From: Kamptonema formosum PCC 6407
GTDB taxonomy: Bacteria > Cyanobacteriota > Cyanobacteriia > Cyanobacteriales > Microcoleaceae
Assembly (NCBI RefSeq): GCF_000332155.1
Contig: NZ_KB235903.1
Span: forward strand, 63,166 to 127,165
Length of the DNA stretch: 64,000 nt
Direction of reading: 5' to 3'
Positions 17,399 through 26,265 of this stretch are shown piece by piece (position 1 is the first letter of the stretch; every line of letters begins with the position of its first letter). The position numbers were made by a program, and so were the translations under genes. The notes under the pieces were generated by a model. The model was not told the DNA's origin and did no database searches. It saw only the letters and a program-made list of their open reading frames with translations.

Positions 17399-18433
17399 TT
17401 ATTTGTGCAGTTGACTTAAGGTTTCGGCTTTAATTCCCATTTCGCTTGCGTAGGGAGCCAGAAACTCCGATGCTGACAAATCAGCGGGTTTAATTGCAAC
17501 AGCTTGATTCAAATCTTGCTGCTGAGCAACTTGGTTTTCTTGTAGCCAGCTATCGTACTCTTCCTGAGTGTGTACGATTACTCTTGTCCGCATCGCGCCA
17601 TGATAGCTGCCGCAGAGTTCGGCGCAAAATACGGGGTAATCTCCCGTCTTGATAGCTACGAACCGGAGTTCAGTGGGGATACCGGGAATGGCATCTTGTT
17701 TGAGGCGGAACTGTGGCATCCAAAATGAGTGGATTACATCGACGGCGGAGAGGTTAAGCTGTACATCTTTGCCAATAGGTACGTGCAATTCGCCAGAGGT
17801 GACATTGCTTTCGGGATAGTTAAATATCCAGGCGTATTGCATACCAGTGACGTTTACTGTCACGTCTGGTTGTTTTCCTTCCTCGGCCGGTGTTCCTCCG
17901 AAACCATATTTTGCATCGGGGGCTGGTGGCATTTCATCGGCTGCCACTTCTTCTGATTGCGCGATTAGAGGAGCTGCGATCGCGCTTCCTCTGGGCATTT
18001 TATGTGCCATGTGGGATGGTGAATGGACGTGAGCCATTACCTGAGAAGCTCCAGGGTCAAAGCCTCCCATATCTCTATAAACTTCGACGCTGTAGACTCC
18101 CAAGCCGATTACCAAGATCGCAGGAATTGCTGTCCAGAAGACTTCTAAGCCAAAGTTTTCGCTAATTGGCACTCCGTCGCCGTCGTCTCCAGGGCGGTGG
18201 CGGAATTGGATCGCAAACAGTACGATCGCTCCCTCTACTACGATAAACAGGGCTGTGCCGATCGTGATCATCACGTTAAAAAAATCATCCACCAGTGGGG
18301 CCTGGGCTGATGCCTGCTCTGGGAGTAGGTGGTTGTTTTGACCGTACCACACGCTCACCACTGTGATGACGATGCCAGCAACCAGAGCCAATATTGAACT
18401 TGGTACTGTTTGTTTTTCTTTTTCTTCTGCCAT
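17399..18433 (-). CDS. ctaC: Cytochrome c oxidase subunit II (CuA subunit)
   Basis: The 344-residue subunit II has two N-terminal membrane segments (about 12-32 and 50-75). A periplasmic or lumenal cupredoxin domain follows. The CuA site is complete: C270, E272, C274, H278 and M281 in CAELCGSYHGAM, with the upstream ligand in DVIHSFW. It takes electrons from soluble cytochrome c6 or plastocyanin and passes them to subunit I. An extra loop of about 55 residues between the second helix and the cupredoxin domain is rich in His, Met, Ala and Pro (HVHSPSHMAHKM) and looks like a possible copper-binding insert. It is first in the ctaCDE order and is divergent from ctaA. Confidence 0.95.
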   Translation of the reverse strand: MAEEKEKQTVPSSILALVAGIVITVVSVWYGQNNHLLPEQASAQAPLVDDFFNVMITIGTALFIVVEGAIVLFAIQFRHRPGDDGDGVPISENFGLEVFWTAIPAILVIGLGVYSVEVYRDMGGFDPGASQVMAHVHSPSHMAHKMPRGSAIAAPLIAQSEEVAADEMPPAPDAKYGFGGTPAEEGKQPDVTVNVTGMQYAWIFNYPESNVTSGELHVPIGKDVQLNLSAVDVIHSFWMPQFRLKQDAIPGIPTELRFVAIKTGDYPVFCAELCGSYHGAMRTRVIVHTQEEYDSWLQENQVAQQQDLNQAVAIKPADLSASEFLAPYASEMGIKAETLSQLHK

Positions 18434-19061
18434 GCCTTGACTCCTTGCTCAGGGGTGCGACACCTTGGTTGAGGAGTCGCTTACTTGAAGCTTGCTTTTT
18501 TGTCGGCTGCCATCTGACAGGCAGTCATACATACTTATTAGGTTAGAGCAGGTATCCATTTAGAGTTTGTAACTGGTGCTAATTTTTAGGATTTTTTTAT
18601 GCTTTTAACATTTCGTAATAAAACTTTATATTTTTAGGTACAGGAAAAAGTCAAAAAAATATTGAAACTTAAGGTTTTCTTTATAAATTATCGCTCAATT
18701 TTGATGGCTGAATCGGCTAAGCACAGAAAATCAGTCAAATAAATCAAGATTTGTTTAAAGTTATAAAAATCAGCGCAATATAATCCTATTGCATTTTCCG
18801 CCTGTCTCCTTCCCCTGCTTTTCCCTTCTTCCCCTTCTTCCCCTAGTCCCTAGCCCCTAGCCCCTAGCCCCTAACCGCCCTGGCGGTTGCTATATCACAG
18901 CAGCAAAGCTGAAATCTTTGTAAAGAGCGGTTAATCCGATTTTCCGCCCGCTAATGTAGTAAATACGACTGTTTGCGATAAAAATAGACTGTTAAGCTCA
19001 CCTGAGCAAAGGCTCATTATTTAATTAAGTTTGATTGGCGATTAAGGTTAATGTAAAACTC
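18434..19061. other. Divergent ctaC/ctaA intergenic region
   Basis: This gap of about 630 bp has no credible gene. From 18434 to 18780 it is AT-rich and must hold the ctaC promoter. From 18790 it holds a pyrimidine-rich run and a CCCCTAG array. The array ends in the perfect palindrome AACCGCCCTGGCGGTT (18872-18887). The 44 bases 18851-18894 recur identically at 32024-32067. The segment 18900-19061 is left for the ctaA promoter. Confidence 0.7.
18851..18894. repeat. Composite repeat: CCCCTAG array plus GGCGGTT palindrome, copy 1
   Basis: The unit runs from three CCCCTAG heptamers straight into AACCGCCCTGGCGGTT and then GCTATA. The second, identical copy is 32024-32067. A partial tail (TGGTGGTTGCTATA) occurs at 20119-20132. 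Confidence 0.85.
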
Positions 19062-19976
19062 ATGGCTAACTCTGTTTTGAATCAGCCTGCCGCGCAGCCG
19101 CAAGCGGAGTGGCAGCCAAGGGATATCATTCGTAGCCTCGTCTGGAAGATGGCGATCGCCACTTGGCTATTGATGGCCGTAGGTAGCGCGACGCGGGTAA
19201 TGAATGCTGGTCTGGCTTGCCCTGACTGGCCGCTATGTTACGGTGAGTTAGTACCCGCCGCCCAGATGAACCTACAAGTATTTCTAGAATGGTTTCATCG
19301 GCTGGATGCAGCCTTGATTGGATTAAGCGCGATCGCACTCACCGCACTATCTTGGTGGTACAGGAATCGTCTTCCCGGTTGGCTGGCGATCGCCTCCCCA
19401 CTCACCTTATTTTTGATCGTTTCCCAAGGCATTTTAGGAGCACTGACGGTAACGCAACTCCTACGGTTTGATATAGTCACCGCTCACTTAGGCATGGCTT
19501 TAATATTTTTCATCACCCTAGTAGCGATCGGCTTAATGCTGACACCCTATCAAGCAACCGGAACAGTCGGCAAATTACCCTGGTTAGCGTCAATCGCCGC
19601 CTTGCTAATTTACCTCCAAAGCCTATTAGGAGCATTAGTCGGCTCTCAATGGGCGCTACATCAATGCTTTGGCGCATCTGAGCTCTGCGGTGTGATGAAT
19701 AGCCACATTATGGGGATCGTACCCGCCACCGTCGGCACTTTAGCAGTAATCGCGATCGCCTGGCGAACACCAGCACTAAATGCCACATTACGAAAATTAG
19801 CAAACTGGGCTGGCTTATGCCTAATTGCACAGTTACTTTTGGGAGTCGCAACTTTCCGGTTGCACCTGCAAGTAGAACCCTTAACAGTAGCCCACCAAGC
19901 AGTCGGTGCAGCCTTACTAGCGACGCTTGTAGCATTCAGCGTTTTAGCATGGCGAGATCGGGCTATGTCTGCCTAG
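19062..19976 (+). CDS. ctaA: Heme A synthase
   Basis: The protein, 304 residues from this start, converts heme O to heme A by oxidising the C8 methyl group, in the membrane. It has eight predicted membrane spans. The conserved block RVMNAGLACPDWPLCYGE with its cysteine pair, the FLEWFHRLDAA histidine and the later HLGMAL and AHQAVGAA histidines fit the CtaA/COX15 family. The ATG at 19062 (MANSVLNQ) is preferred to the TTG at 19035 because it matches the family's usual N-terminus. The stop codon runs into a GGGGCTA heptamer array. ctaB follows on the same strand after 386 bp of repeats, and both serve the divergent ctaCDE oxidase. Confidence 0.93.
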   Translation: MANSVLNQPAAQPQAEWQPRDIIRSLVWKMAIATWLLMAVGSATRVMNAGLACPDWPLCYGELVPAAQMNLQVFLEWFHRLDAALIGLSAIALTALSWWYRNRLPGWLAIASPLTLFLIVSQGILGALTVTQLLRFDIVTAHLGMALIFFITLVAIGLMLTPYQATGTVGKLPWLASIAALLIYLQSLLGALVGSQWALHQCFGASELCGVMNSHIMGIVPATVGTLAVIAIAWRTPALNATLRKLANWAGLCLIAQLLLGVATFRLHLQVEPLTVAHQAVGAALLATLVAFSVLAWRDRAMSA

Positions 19977-20070
19977 CTAGGGGCTAGGGGAAGAAGGGGT
20001 TAGGGGCTAGGGGTTAGGGGCTAGGGGTTAGGGGCTAGGGAAATAAGGAAATAAGAGAATAAGGGAATAG
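19974..20070. repeat. Heptamer array, GGGGCTA family, after ctaA
   Basis: GGGGCTA and GGGGTTA units start at the ctaA stop and grade into GGAAATAA and GGGAATA units up to about 20078. No gene lies in the 386-bp gap to ctaB. Confidence 0.85.
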
Positions 20071-20118
20071 GGGAATAGAATCAGTGAGGTTTAGCAATTC
20101 AGAATGTCTTAAACGCCT

Positions 20119-20303
20119 TGGTGGTTGCTATAACTCGCGGCTAAACAAACAAAGTCCGCCTACGGGAACTATAGAAAGAGAAAGGCGACGGTTTTGAAAC
20201 CCGCGCAGGCGGGTTTAGTCTGTGTAGTAGCGGTTTTAACCGCCCAGTTAAGAGGTATAGAAAGAGCGAAGTGACTGTAGTAGCGGTGTTAACCGCCCAG
20301 TTA
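20119..20303. repeat. Hairpin element (GTCCGCCTACG family) with a 29-bp duplication
   Basis: The element reads CTCGCGGCTAAACAAACAAA, GTCCGCCTACGGG, GAAACCCGCGCAGGCGGGTTT, then TAGTCTGTGTAGTAGCGG and TTTTAACCGCC. The inner part forms a strong stem. The 29 bases at 20222-20250 (from TGTAGTAGCGG) recur with one change at 20275-20303. A second copy of the whole element is at 43295-43400. It sits just before ctaB and could affect its transcript. Confidence 0.75.
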
Positions 20304-20362
20304 AAAACGATCGCGTTACCCAAAAAGCCTGCTACGGGCTATGCAATTTAGGAAAGGAAATA

Positions 20363-21340
20363 ATGCAGGAAATTCTTACTAACAACCAATCCCGAATCCA
20401 TCAAAACGCTTTACAGGTAGTTCAAAGTTACTACCAACTAACAAAGCCAAGAATTATCCTGTTGCTGCTAATTACCACAGCGGCGGGAATGTGGATGGCA
20501 GCCAAAGGAGAAGTCGATCCCCTATTGCTATTAGCAACTATGACTGGAGGTACTTTAGCTTCTGGTGCTGCTAATACTATTAATTGCATCTACGACAGCG
20601 ATATTGACTATATCATGGAGCGCACCCGCTGGCGACCAATTCCTTCTGGGCGGGTAAAGCGTCGAGATGCTTTAATTTTCGCAGTCATCCTTGCTAGTTT
20701 ATCCTTCACCTTGCTCACCGTTGTTGCCAATTTGCTGGCTGCTTTATTAGCAATGTCGGGCATTGTCTTCTACGTCTTAATTTACACCCATTGGTTGAAG
20801 CGTCATAGCGTGCAAAATATCGTCATTGGCGGTGCAGCCGGTGCAATTCCACCCCTAGTAGGTTGGGCCGCTGTTACAGGAGATTTAAGTTGGGCGGCGT
20901 GGCTATTATTTGCGATTGTGTTTTTATGGACACCGCCGCATTTTTGGGCTTTGGCAATGATGATTCGCGACGAATACGCTGAGGTAGGCGTGCCGATGTT
21001 ACCAGTAATTGAAGGAGATAAAGCAACTGCGGTGCAGATTTGGATTTATACTCTGATTTTGATTCCTGCAACTTTGCTGCTAGTTTATCCACTGAATGCA
21101 GCCGGTGCAGTTTATGGAGTGGTAGCGACTTTACTGGGGGCGATTTTTATGCAGAAAGCTTGGCTACTGTTGCAGTCTCCAGAGGATCGAGGAGTAGCGC
21201 GATCGCTCTTTAAGTATTCCATCTTTTACATGATGTTGCTGTGTGCGGGAATTGTGGTTGATAGTTTGCCAGCTACTCATCATTTTACGGCTGCTGTTGC
21301 TGATAATATGCAGACTTTAATTAGTGCGATTCCGCTGTAG
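20363..21340 (+). CDS. ctaB: Protoheme IX farnesyltransferase (heme O synthase)
   Basis: The 325-residue polytopic UbiA-family enzyme attaches a farnesyl group to heme b to give heme O, the substrate of CtaA. The two aspartate-rich motifs are visible: [19 protein letters not shown] (from about residue 75) and [13 protein letters not shown] (near 208-220). Nine membrane spans are expected. The ATG at 20363 has a good ribosome-binding site (AGGAAAGGA). A strong terminator follows at 21370. It forms a functional unit with ctaA and the ctaCDE genes. Confidence 0.95.
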   Translation: MQEILTNNQSRIHQNALQVVQSYYQLTKPRIILLLLITTAAGMWMAAKGEVDPLLLLATMTGGTLASGAANTINCIYDSDIDYIMERTRWRPIPSGRVKRRDALIFAVILASLSFTLLTVVANLLAALLAMSGIVFYVLIYTHWLKRHSVQNIVIGGAAGAIPPLVGWAAVTGDLSWAAWLLFAIVFLWTPPHFWALAMMIRDEYAEVGVPMLPVIEGDKATAVQIWIYTLILIPATLLLVYPLNAAGAVYGVVATLLGAIFMQKAWLLLQSPEDRGVARSLFKYSIFYMMLLCAGIVVDSLPATHHFTAAVADNMQTLISAIPL

Positions 21341-21369
21341 GCGTGAGTTAGATTGCAATGATTTTAATG

Positions 21370-21398
21370 AAACCCGCCTAGTGCGGGTTTTGTTTTTT
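21370..21398 (+). terminator. Rho-independent terminator of ctaB
   Basis: AAACCCGC (21370-21377) pairs with GCGGGTTT (21383-21390) over a 5-base loop and is followed by TGTTTTTT. It lies 30 bp after the ctaB stop. Confidence 0.85.
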
Positions 21399-21400
21399 AT

Positions 21401-21422
21401 GTTAACGGTTAACGGTTAACTA
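21401..21422. repeat. Short GTTAACG heptamer array
   Basis: Three GTTAACG-type units follow the ctaB terminator. Same family as 3437-3485. Confidence 0.75.
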
Positions 21423-21492
21423 TTTTTAGTATTATCAACTCTACAGAAAATCAAATCACTGGCGACATTTTATGAGAAATAAACTCTGCTGT

Positions 21493-21816
21493 TTAAACTG
21501 ACTTTTTCACTTCACCTATCGGCTTAAACGAATCAAAATATCCCTGTTTCCACAATTGCGCGATCGCATTTTCCATCGCACTTCGCGTTAACTCCGGTAA
21601 AACTATTAACCCTGGTGGAGCCAAAAAAGGAGAACCACATTCCACCTCTGCGTCTAGATCTTGTTGTAAGCGGATAGGATCGATAAAATAGATAGAATAG
21701 GCTTCACCATTCGATAAGCTGACAATTCCATCACTTCTACATCCTTTCATTGGCGTTTCTACCTCGTCTCTTTCATCCCAGCCATATTTAAACGTCAGCT
21801 TGGGTGCGGTTTCCAT
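21493..21816 (-). CDS. Hypothetical protein, 107 residues
   Basis: The small soluble protein starts METAPKLTFKYGWDERDE. It contains GEAYSIYFIDPIRLQQDL, a region with CGSPFLAPPGLIVL, and a C-terminal helix (MENAIAQLWKQGYF). No domain can be named. The compact, even composition and clean start look like a real gene, probably one of the small conserved cyanobacterial proteins. It stands alone on the minus strand between ctaB and the sigma factor. Confidence 0.65.
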   Translation of the reverse strand: METAPKLTFKYGWDERDEVETPMKGCRSDGIVSLSNGEAYSIYFIDPIRLQQDLDAEVECGSPFLAPPGLIVLPELTRSAMENAIAQLWKQGYFDSFKPIGEVKKSV

Positions 21817-21900
21817 ATCCTTATTCCTCTAGTACAGCTTGTATTTTTCTTAACTCTTCAATGTTTAAGAGGGCTATACAGCGGATTCCAGGTTTATAAA

Positions 21901-21978
21901 GTACAGCCTAGAAACCGGGTTTCTTCTGGATTTCTCGCCAGAAATCGGTTTTATTCAAGAAACCCGGTTTCTCTGTAC
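21901..21978. repeat. Palindromic element (AGAAACCGGGTTTCT family), copy 1
   Basis: The element is bounded by GTACAG (21901) and CTGTAC (ending 21978). Just inside are AGAAACCGGGTTTCTT and AAGAAACCCGGTTTCT, which are reverse complements. A diverged copy is at 23699-23770. The block also resembles the core of the MITE at 485-583. Confidence 0.75.
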
Positions 21979-22616
21979 TTAACTTACCTGGAAAGTGCTG
22001 TATTTCTCTCACCCTGCTCAATACCATCAATTTAGCTGCGGTGCAGTCCCGCTAGTTCTACCATCACTACCACCTACGAGCTCGCCTCTACCTTCTTCCT
22101 CCTACCTCCTGCCTCCTGCCTCCATAGAGATATCCGGCCCGTACCAGGATCGAGTTCGGTTATCTCCTATTCACTACGTATGGGCACTAAAAAAAATTCA
22201 GGTCATTATGGAATAAGAAGCAAGCAAAACCCATAGTTTCACAGTCAGTGAGAGTCAGTTGTGCTTAAACCTAGAAGAGTGCCGGCAACCTTAAGGAAAA
22301 ATGTAGAATTTTCACCTTAAGATAGATGCTTTTACCCTTTACGGCCCTCAAAAATTGTAATAGTATTGAGAAAAGTAAACTGAAAATAACTTCTACTTGT
22401 AGGAACCGTCAAAGCCAGTCAGCTTTTAATCAAGTTAATTGGATTGCCAGAGATAACGACCTAAAAGTACGCACCAAACAAAAAGCTTCTACCAATCGTC
22501 ACTCATGCTTGAAGGGATAGGGAAACCTATCTCTAATATAAGTTTCTCTCCCGCTCCGAAAACTGGGGCAGGCTATGGTCAACTTTCTATCTGTTTAAGG
22601 AGTGTAATATTCACCC
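21979..22616. other. Long leader region upstream of the sigma factor gene
   Basis: With 21817-21900 and the palindromic element, this is an 800-bp gap. It holds a pyrimidine-rich run (22070-22125) and two weak frames (21995-22216 and 22326-22520) without credible protein features. The sigma gene has a strong AAGGAG site at about 22599. The region could carry several promoters or a long untranslated leader; no known riboswitch was recognised. Confidence 0.5.
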
Positions 22617-23621
22617 ATGTCTAACGCCACCCCTAAAAACAAAACTGGTAAAGCCCCCTATATGGGCACAAGGCCAGACTCCTCAACAGATACGGTTCGT
22701 ACCTATCTGCACGAGATCGGCCGTGTGGCGCTGCTCACCCGCGAGCAAGAGATTATTTACGGCAAGCAGGTGCAGCAAATGATGCAATTGCTAGAAGCAA
22801 AAGAAGAACTAGCTAAAGAACTGCGGCGCGAACCAACGGAGGTAGAATGGGCTTTGCAAGTGCAGCTAAGTGAAGCTGAACTCAAGCGCTTGATGCACCA
22901 AGGTCGGCGGGCCAAGCAGAAGATGATTGAAGCGAATTTGCGTTTAGTCGTGGCGATCGCGAAAAAGTACCAGAAACGCAATATGGAATTCTTGGATTTA
23001 ATTCAAGAAGGTACTCTCGGCTTGGAGCGCGGTGTAGAGAAATTTGACCCGATGCGGGGATACAAATTTTCCACCTACGCCTATTGGTGGATTCGCCAAG
23101 CGATCACGCGCGCGATCGCCCAACACGCTCGTACCATCCGCTTGCCGATTCACATCACTGAAAAACTCAATAAAATCAAAAAAGTCCAGAGGGAACTAGC
23201 CCAGCAGTTAGGGCGCAGTCCCACGCCAGCGGAAATCGGCTCTGCACTAGAATTACACCCCTCCCAAATTCGGGAATACTTGCTGATGGCACGCCATCCA
23301 GTTTCTTTGGATCTGCGGGTGGGAGATAACCAGGATACAGAGCTACAAGAGCTTTTAGAGGATGAAAGCGCGTCTCCTGATGATTACATCACAGGGGAGT
23401 TGCTCCGACAAGACCTCAACAACCTGATGGCGGAACTGACTCCTCAACAGCGAGATGTCTTGAGTTTGCGGTTCGGTTTGGAGGATGGTCATGAAATGTC
23501 TTTGGCCAAAGTCGGAGAAAGGCTGAAACTCAGCCGCGAACGGGTGCGCCAGCTAGAACATCAAGCCCTCGCTCATTTGCGCCGTCGGCAGGCTCAAGTA
23601 CGAGAATACCTAGCTAGCTAG
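22617..23621 (+). CDS. Group 2 RNA polymerase sigma-70 factor
   Basis: The 334-residue protein lacks the long region 1.1 of the primary sigma but has region 1.2 (DTVRTYLHEIGR, 26-37) and complete regions 2 to 4. Region 2 reads RNMEFLDLIQEGTLGL, YKFSTYAYWWIRQAI and HARTIRLP. The region 4.2 helix-turn-helix reads LSRERVRQLEHQAL. Length and layout match cyanobacterial group 2 factors, which reprogram transcription under nutrient, light or stress changes. Which of SigB, SigC, SigD or SigE it corresponds to cannot be told by eye. Its start is fixed by an AAGGAG site about 13 bp upstream, and a perfect terminator follows. Confidence 0.93.
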   Translation: MSNATPKNKTGKAPYMGTRPDSSTDTVRTYLHEIGRVALLTREQEIIYGKQVQQMMQLLEAKEELAKELRREPTEVEWALQVQLSEAELKRLMHQGRRAKQKMIEANLRLVVAIAKKYQKRNMEFLDLIQEGTLGLERGVEKFDPMRGYKFSTYAYWWIRQAITRAIAQHARTIRLPIHITEKLNKIKKVQRELAQQLGRSPTPAEIGSALELHPSQIREYLLMARHPVSLDLRVGDNQDTELQELLEDESASPDDYITGELLRQDLNNLMAELTPQQRDVLSLRFGLEDGHEMSLAKVGERLKLSRERVRQLEHQALAHLRRRQAQVREYLAS

Positions 23622-23632
23622 ATATTGGAGAG

Positions 23633-23666
23633 AAAAGATTTTAGATTAAAGCTAAAATCTTTTTTT
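23633..23666 (+). terminator. Rho-independent terminator of the sigma gene
   Basis: AAAAGATTTTAG (23633-23644) pairs perfectly with CTAAAATCTTTT (23652-23663), and the T-run continues to 23666. It is 11 bp after the stop codon. Confidence 0.9.
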
Positions 23667-23698
23667 GTATTTATAGCAGTCTTAGCCTTTAACAAGGG

Positions 23699-23770
23699 GT
23701 ACAAAAACCGGGTTGGTTGCAAGCAACTGGTTGATTATGGCAAGCCTTTTCTCTCAGAAACCCGGTTTAT
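23699..23770. repeat. Palindromic element (AGAAACCGGGTTTCT family), copy 2, over a gene start
   Basis: AAAACCGGGTT at the left and AGAAACCCGGTTT at the right are inverted, as in the copy at 21901-21978. The only ATG available to the next gene (23737) lies inside this element. Confidence 0.65.
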
Positions 23771-24297
23771 TCAAACTAAATCGATTACGTGGCGTACTAG
23801 CAGGATTATTCTTAACTTTGGGGTTAGGAGCGATCGCTACTTACTTGACAACCACATCTGTAAGCGGATTAGGGTTGTTGGCTGTTGCGTCTCCGAAAGT
23901 CACTGCACTTTTGCGTCCGCCAGTCAAATTCTGTCCAAAACCATTTACCATTGACTCCGAGCCGGAGCCAACAAATGGTTTAATAACTGATGGCATTTAT
24001 TTCTATGGTCAGTCTCCTCAACGCGACCAAGTTGAAAAGGAGTATTTCGTGTTTGAACTTCGCAAGGGGAAGGTAATAGGAGCTTTTTACCTTCCTCGGT
24101 CTGCTTTTTACTGTTTTTATGGCTCTCTACAATCAACTCAGCTAGATGTAAAGGTTGTAGATAGTTTCGACGGGAGTACGTCTCCCTATTCTGTCAATCT
24201 CCCACAGTATCATCGCCTATCGAATATCAGTGAGAACGATCGGCGGTTACTAAATATATGTAAAAAGACTTATCAACGGCAGGTTTGGGGACAATAG
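23737..24297 (+). CDS. Hypothetical membrane-anchored or exported protein
   Basis: From ATG 23737 the protein has 186 residues. The first eleven (MASLFSQKPGL) come from a dispersed palindromic repeat. The native-looking part begins FKLNRLRGVLAGLFLTLGLG, a signal anchor, then crosses to a soluble domain with two cysteines (FCPKPF and NICKKT), YFYGQSPQRDQ and a FELRKGKVIGAFYLP strand pattern. I do not recognise a family. Start choice is uncertain: TTG 23713 is possible upstream, and the original start may have been replaced by the repeat. Confidence 0.6.
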   Translation: MASLFSQKPGLFKLNRLRGVLAGLFLTLGLGAIATYLTTTSVSGLGLLAVASPKVTALLRPPVKFCPKPFTIDSEPEPTNGLITDGIYFYGQSPQRDQVEKEYFVFELRKGKVIGAFYLPRSAFYCFYGSLQSTQLDVKVVDSFDGSTSPYSVNLPQYHRLSNISENDRRLLNICKKTYQRQVWGQ

Positions 24298-24371
24298 AGA
24301 TATTGCTGCGTTCGCCGCAATACTAAGGAGTGCGATCGCGGCCTGACCCTGGATCTTTATTCCCAACCAAA

Positions 24372-26003
24372 TTAAACTTTACGGTGTAAAGCGCTATGAG
24401 GCAAAACTCGCTGCACTTCTTCTACTGTAGTTATACCGCTTGCCACCTTTTCAATTGCTGCTAACCGAAAAGAAATAAAACCTTTTTCAACTAAATAGCG
24501 GTGCAACTGAGGCATTGTCCCCTCATAAATTAAATGGCGAATATTATTATCTAAATCTAGCAACTCAACAATTGCTTCTCTTCCTAAATAACCAGAATTA
24601 AAACAATTAGCGCAACCTCTACCCTTGCGCCAGCCAAAAGGATTGGCATCTTCCCAATCTAAAGCTAATACCTCCATATCCTCCTGAGTTGGTTTATAAG
24701 GTTCTGCACAATGAGGGCAAACTCGCCTCACTAAACGCTGAGCAACAATTCCTAAGAGAGCATCACTAATTAAACCTGGATCTGGCCCGATATCTTTTAA
24801 TCTGGGAATAGCACCAATGGCATCATTAGTGTGCAAAGTTGTCAAGACTAAATGACCAGTTAATGCTGCCCTAACTGCTGTATCTGCGGTGTCGCGATCG
24901 CGAATTTCCCCCACCATAATAATATCAGGATCTTGACGCAAGATCGCCCGCAAACCCGCAGCCAAAGTCATCCCCGCCCTTTCATGTACCTGCGTTTGCG
25001 TAATCCCCGGTAAAACGTATTCCACCGGATCTTCCACCGTTACAACGTTCATGTGTTCCGTCGCTACTGACAGTAAACTCGTGTACAGCGTGCTAGTTTT
25101 TCCCGAACCAGTAGGCCCGGTAAAAATAATCATCCCTTGGGGTTGTTGCAACCAATTTTTATATATATTCAGTGCCTGGGGAGCAAACCCCAAACTATCT
25201 AAATCGCTAAAAGGATTTTCTTGTGGTAATAACCTAATTACGGCTTTTTCTCCACCTACGCAAGGCAAAATACTCACCCGCATATCTAACCCCATTTCTG
25301 AACCTTGACCGGCGGCATAATTCTCCCCAATGCGTCCATCTTGGGGACGGCGGCTTTCAGCAATGTCCATGTTAGACATAACTTTTAAAGCCACAACTAC
25401 TTTACGACCAATCTCCGTAGGAAAAGTAGTAATTTTCCGTAAAATTCCATCAATCCGGTAGCGAACTCTTAAACCATCTGTCCCAGGTTCAAGGTGAATA
25501 TCGCTGGCGCGGTTTCGCAGCGCCCCCGAAATCAAAGTTTTAATTCTACCAATTTGATCGGCTGCTTTTGTGAGGTAAAGTTCTGTAGTTTCACTAACAT
25601 CTTCTGGTTCTAATTCTCCAGTAATCGGATTAATTAAAGGCGCAGAACTAATGCGGTTGGGGTCGAGATTTTGGCTGTGAAACCAGGCGCGGTAACTCTT
25701 GTCATCAATAGGAATAATTTTGATATCGCTGAAAGTGCGATCGCTCATTATTTTGAGCGATTCTACAGATACCTCTACGGGAGAACCCAAATAATAGCAG
25801 TTTCGCCACAACAATAGAGGAATTAGAGGTGGTAATATATTTCTATCGGGAAATTCCCGAAAAAAGCGAAAGCTAACTTCTCGGTCAAGTAACTGCAAAT
25901 TTACGATTCCCTGATCGTCTACTAAGCTTTGCAGCGCTTGCTCGCAGGTAATGGCACGATTTCTCAGTTGTTGCCAAGCAGATAGGACTGAAGCAGTTTG
26001 CAT
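24372..26003 (-). CDS. PilB/GspE-family secretion or pilus assembly ATPase
   Basis: This 543-residue cytoplasmic ATPase has an N-terminal domain of about 140 residues, then the bilobed hexameric ATPase. Visible motifs are Walker A GPTGSGKT (296-303), the Asp box VVTVEDPVEY, Walker B DPDIIMVGEIRD, and the His box LTGHLVLTTLHTN. The zinc-binding tetracysteine element CPHC...CANC comes near residues 427-467. It powers assembly of type IV pili or related pseudopili. It is shorter at the N-terminus than the main cyanobacterial PilB, so it may be a second paralogue or a GspE-like enzyme. No other pilus gene lies nearby. Confidence 0.9.
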   Translation of the reverse strand: MQTASVLSAWQQLRNRAITCEQALQSLVDDQGIVNLQLLDREVSFRFFREFPDRNILPPLIPLLLWRNCYYLGSPVEVSVESLKIMSDRTFSDIKIIPIDDKSYRAWFHSQNLDPNRISSAPLINPITGELEPEDVSETTELYLTKAADQIGRIKTLISGALRNRASDIHLEPGTDGLRVRYRIDGILRKITTFPTEIGRKVVVALKVMSNMDIAESRRPQDGRIGENYAAGQGSEMGLDMRVSILPCVGGEKAVIRLLPQENPFSDLDSLGFAPQALNIYKNWLQQPQGMIIFTGPTGSGKTSTLYTSLLSVATEHMNVVTVEDPVEYVLPGITQTQVHERAGMTLAAGLRAILRQDPDIIMVGEIRDRDTADTAVRAALTGHLVLTTLHTNDAIGAIPRLKDIGPDPGLISDALLGIVAQRLVRRVCPHCAEPYKPTQEDMEVLALDWEDANPFGWRKGRGCANCFNSGYLGREAIVELLDLDNNIRHLIYEGTMPQLHRYLVEKGFISFRLAAIEKVASGITTVEEVQRVLPHSALHRKV

Positions 26004-26265
26004 GGTAGTTGCGAATCCTGACTAGAGTTTACTGTTCAAAGGACTTAGGAGAAACATCAAACTGTGAACGATTTTGTAATAACATCAAAATCTTAGCCTA
26101 TAATTACGCTATACTCATCTTATAATCGCTCGCAAACATTTTTTTGTATTCCTGTGCGTTCTCTGCGTTTAGGCAAAAAAACCTTGGCTTTACAAATCAG
26201 TTAAAATTACTATAAACTCAGAGCTCAATAATAGTTATAATAGTTGACTAGCTTTCCACCAACTT

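Noticed and set aside
22326-22520. 64-residue frame upstream of the sigma factor
   Set aside because: No ribosome-binding site or protein-like pattern; more likely part of a long leader.
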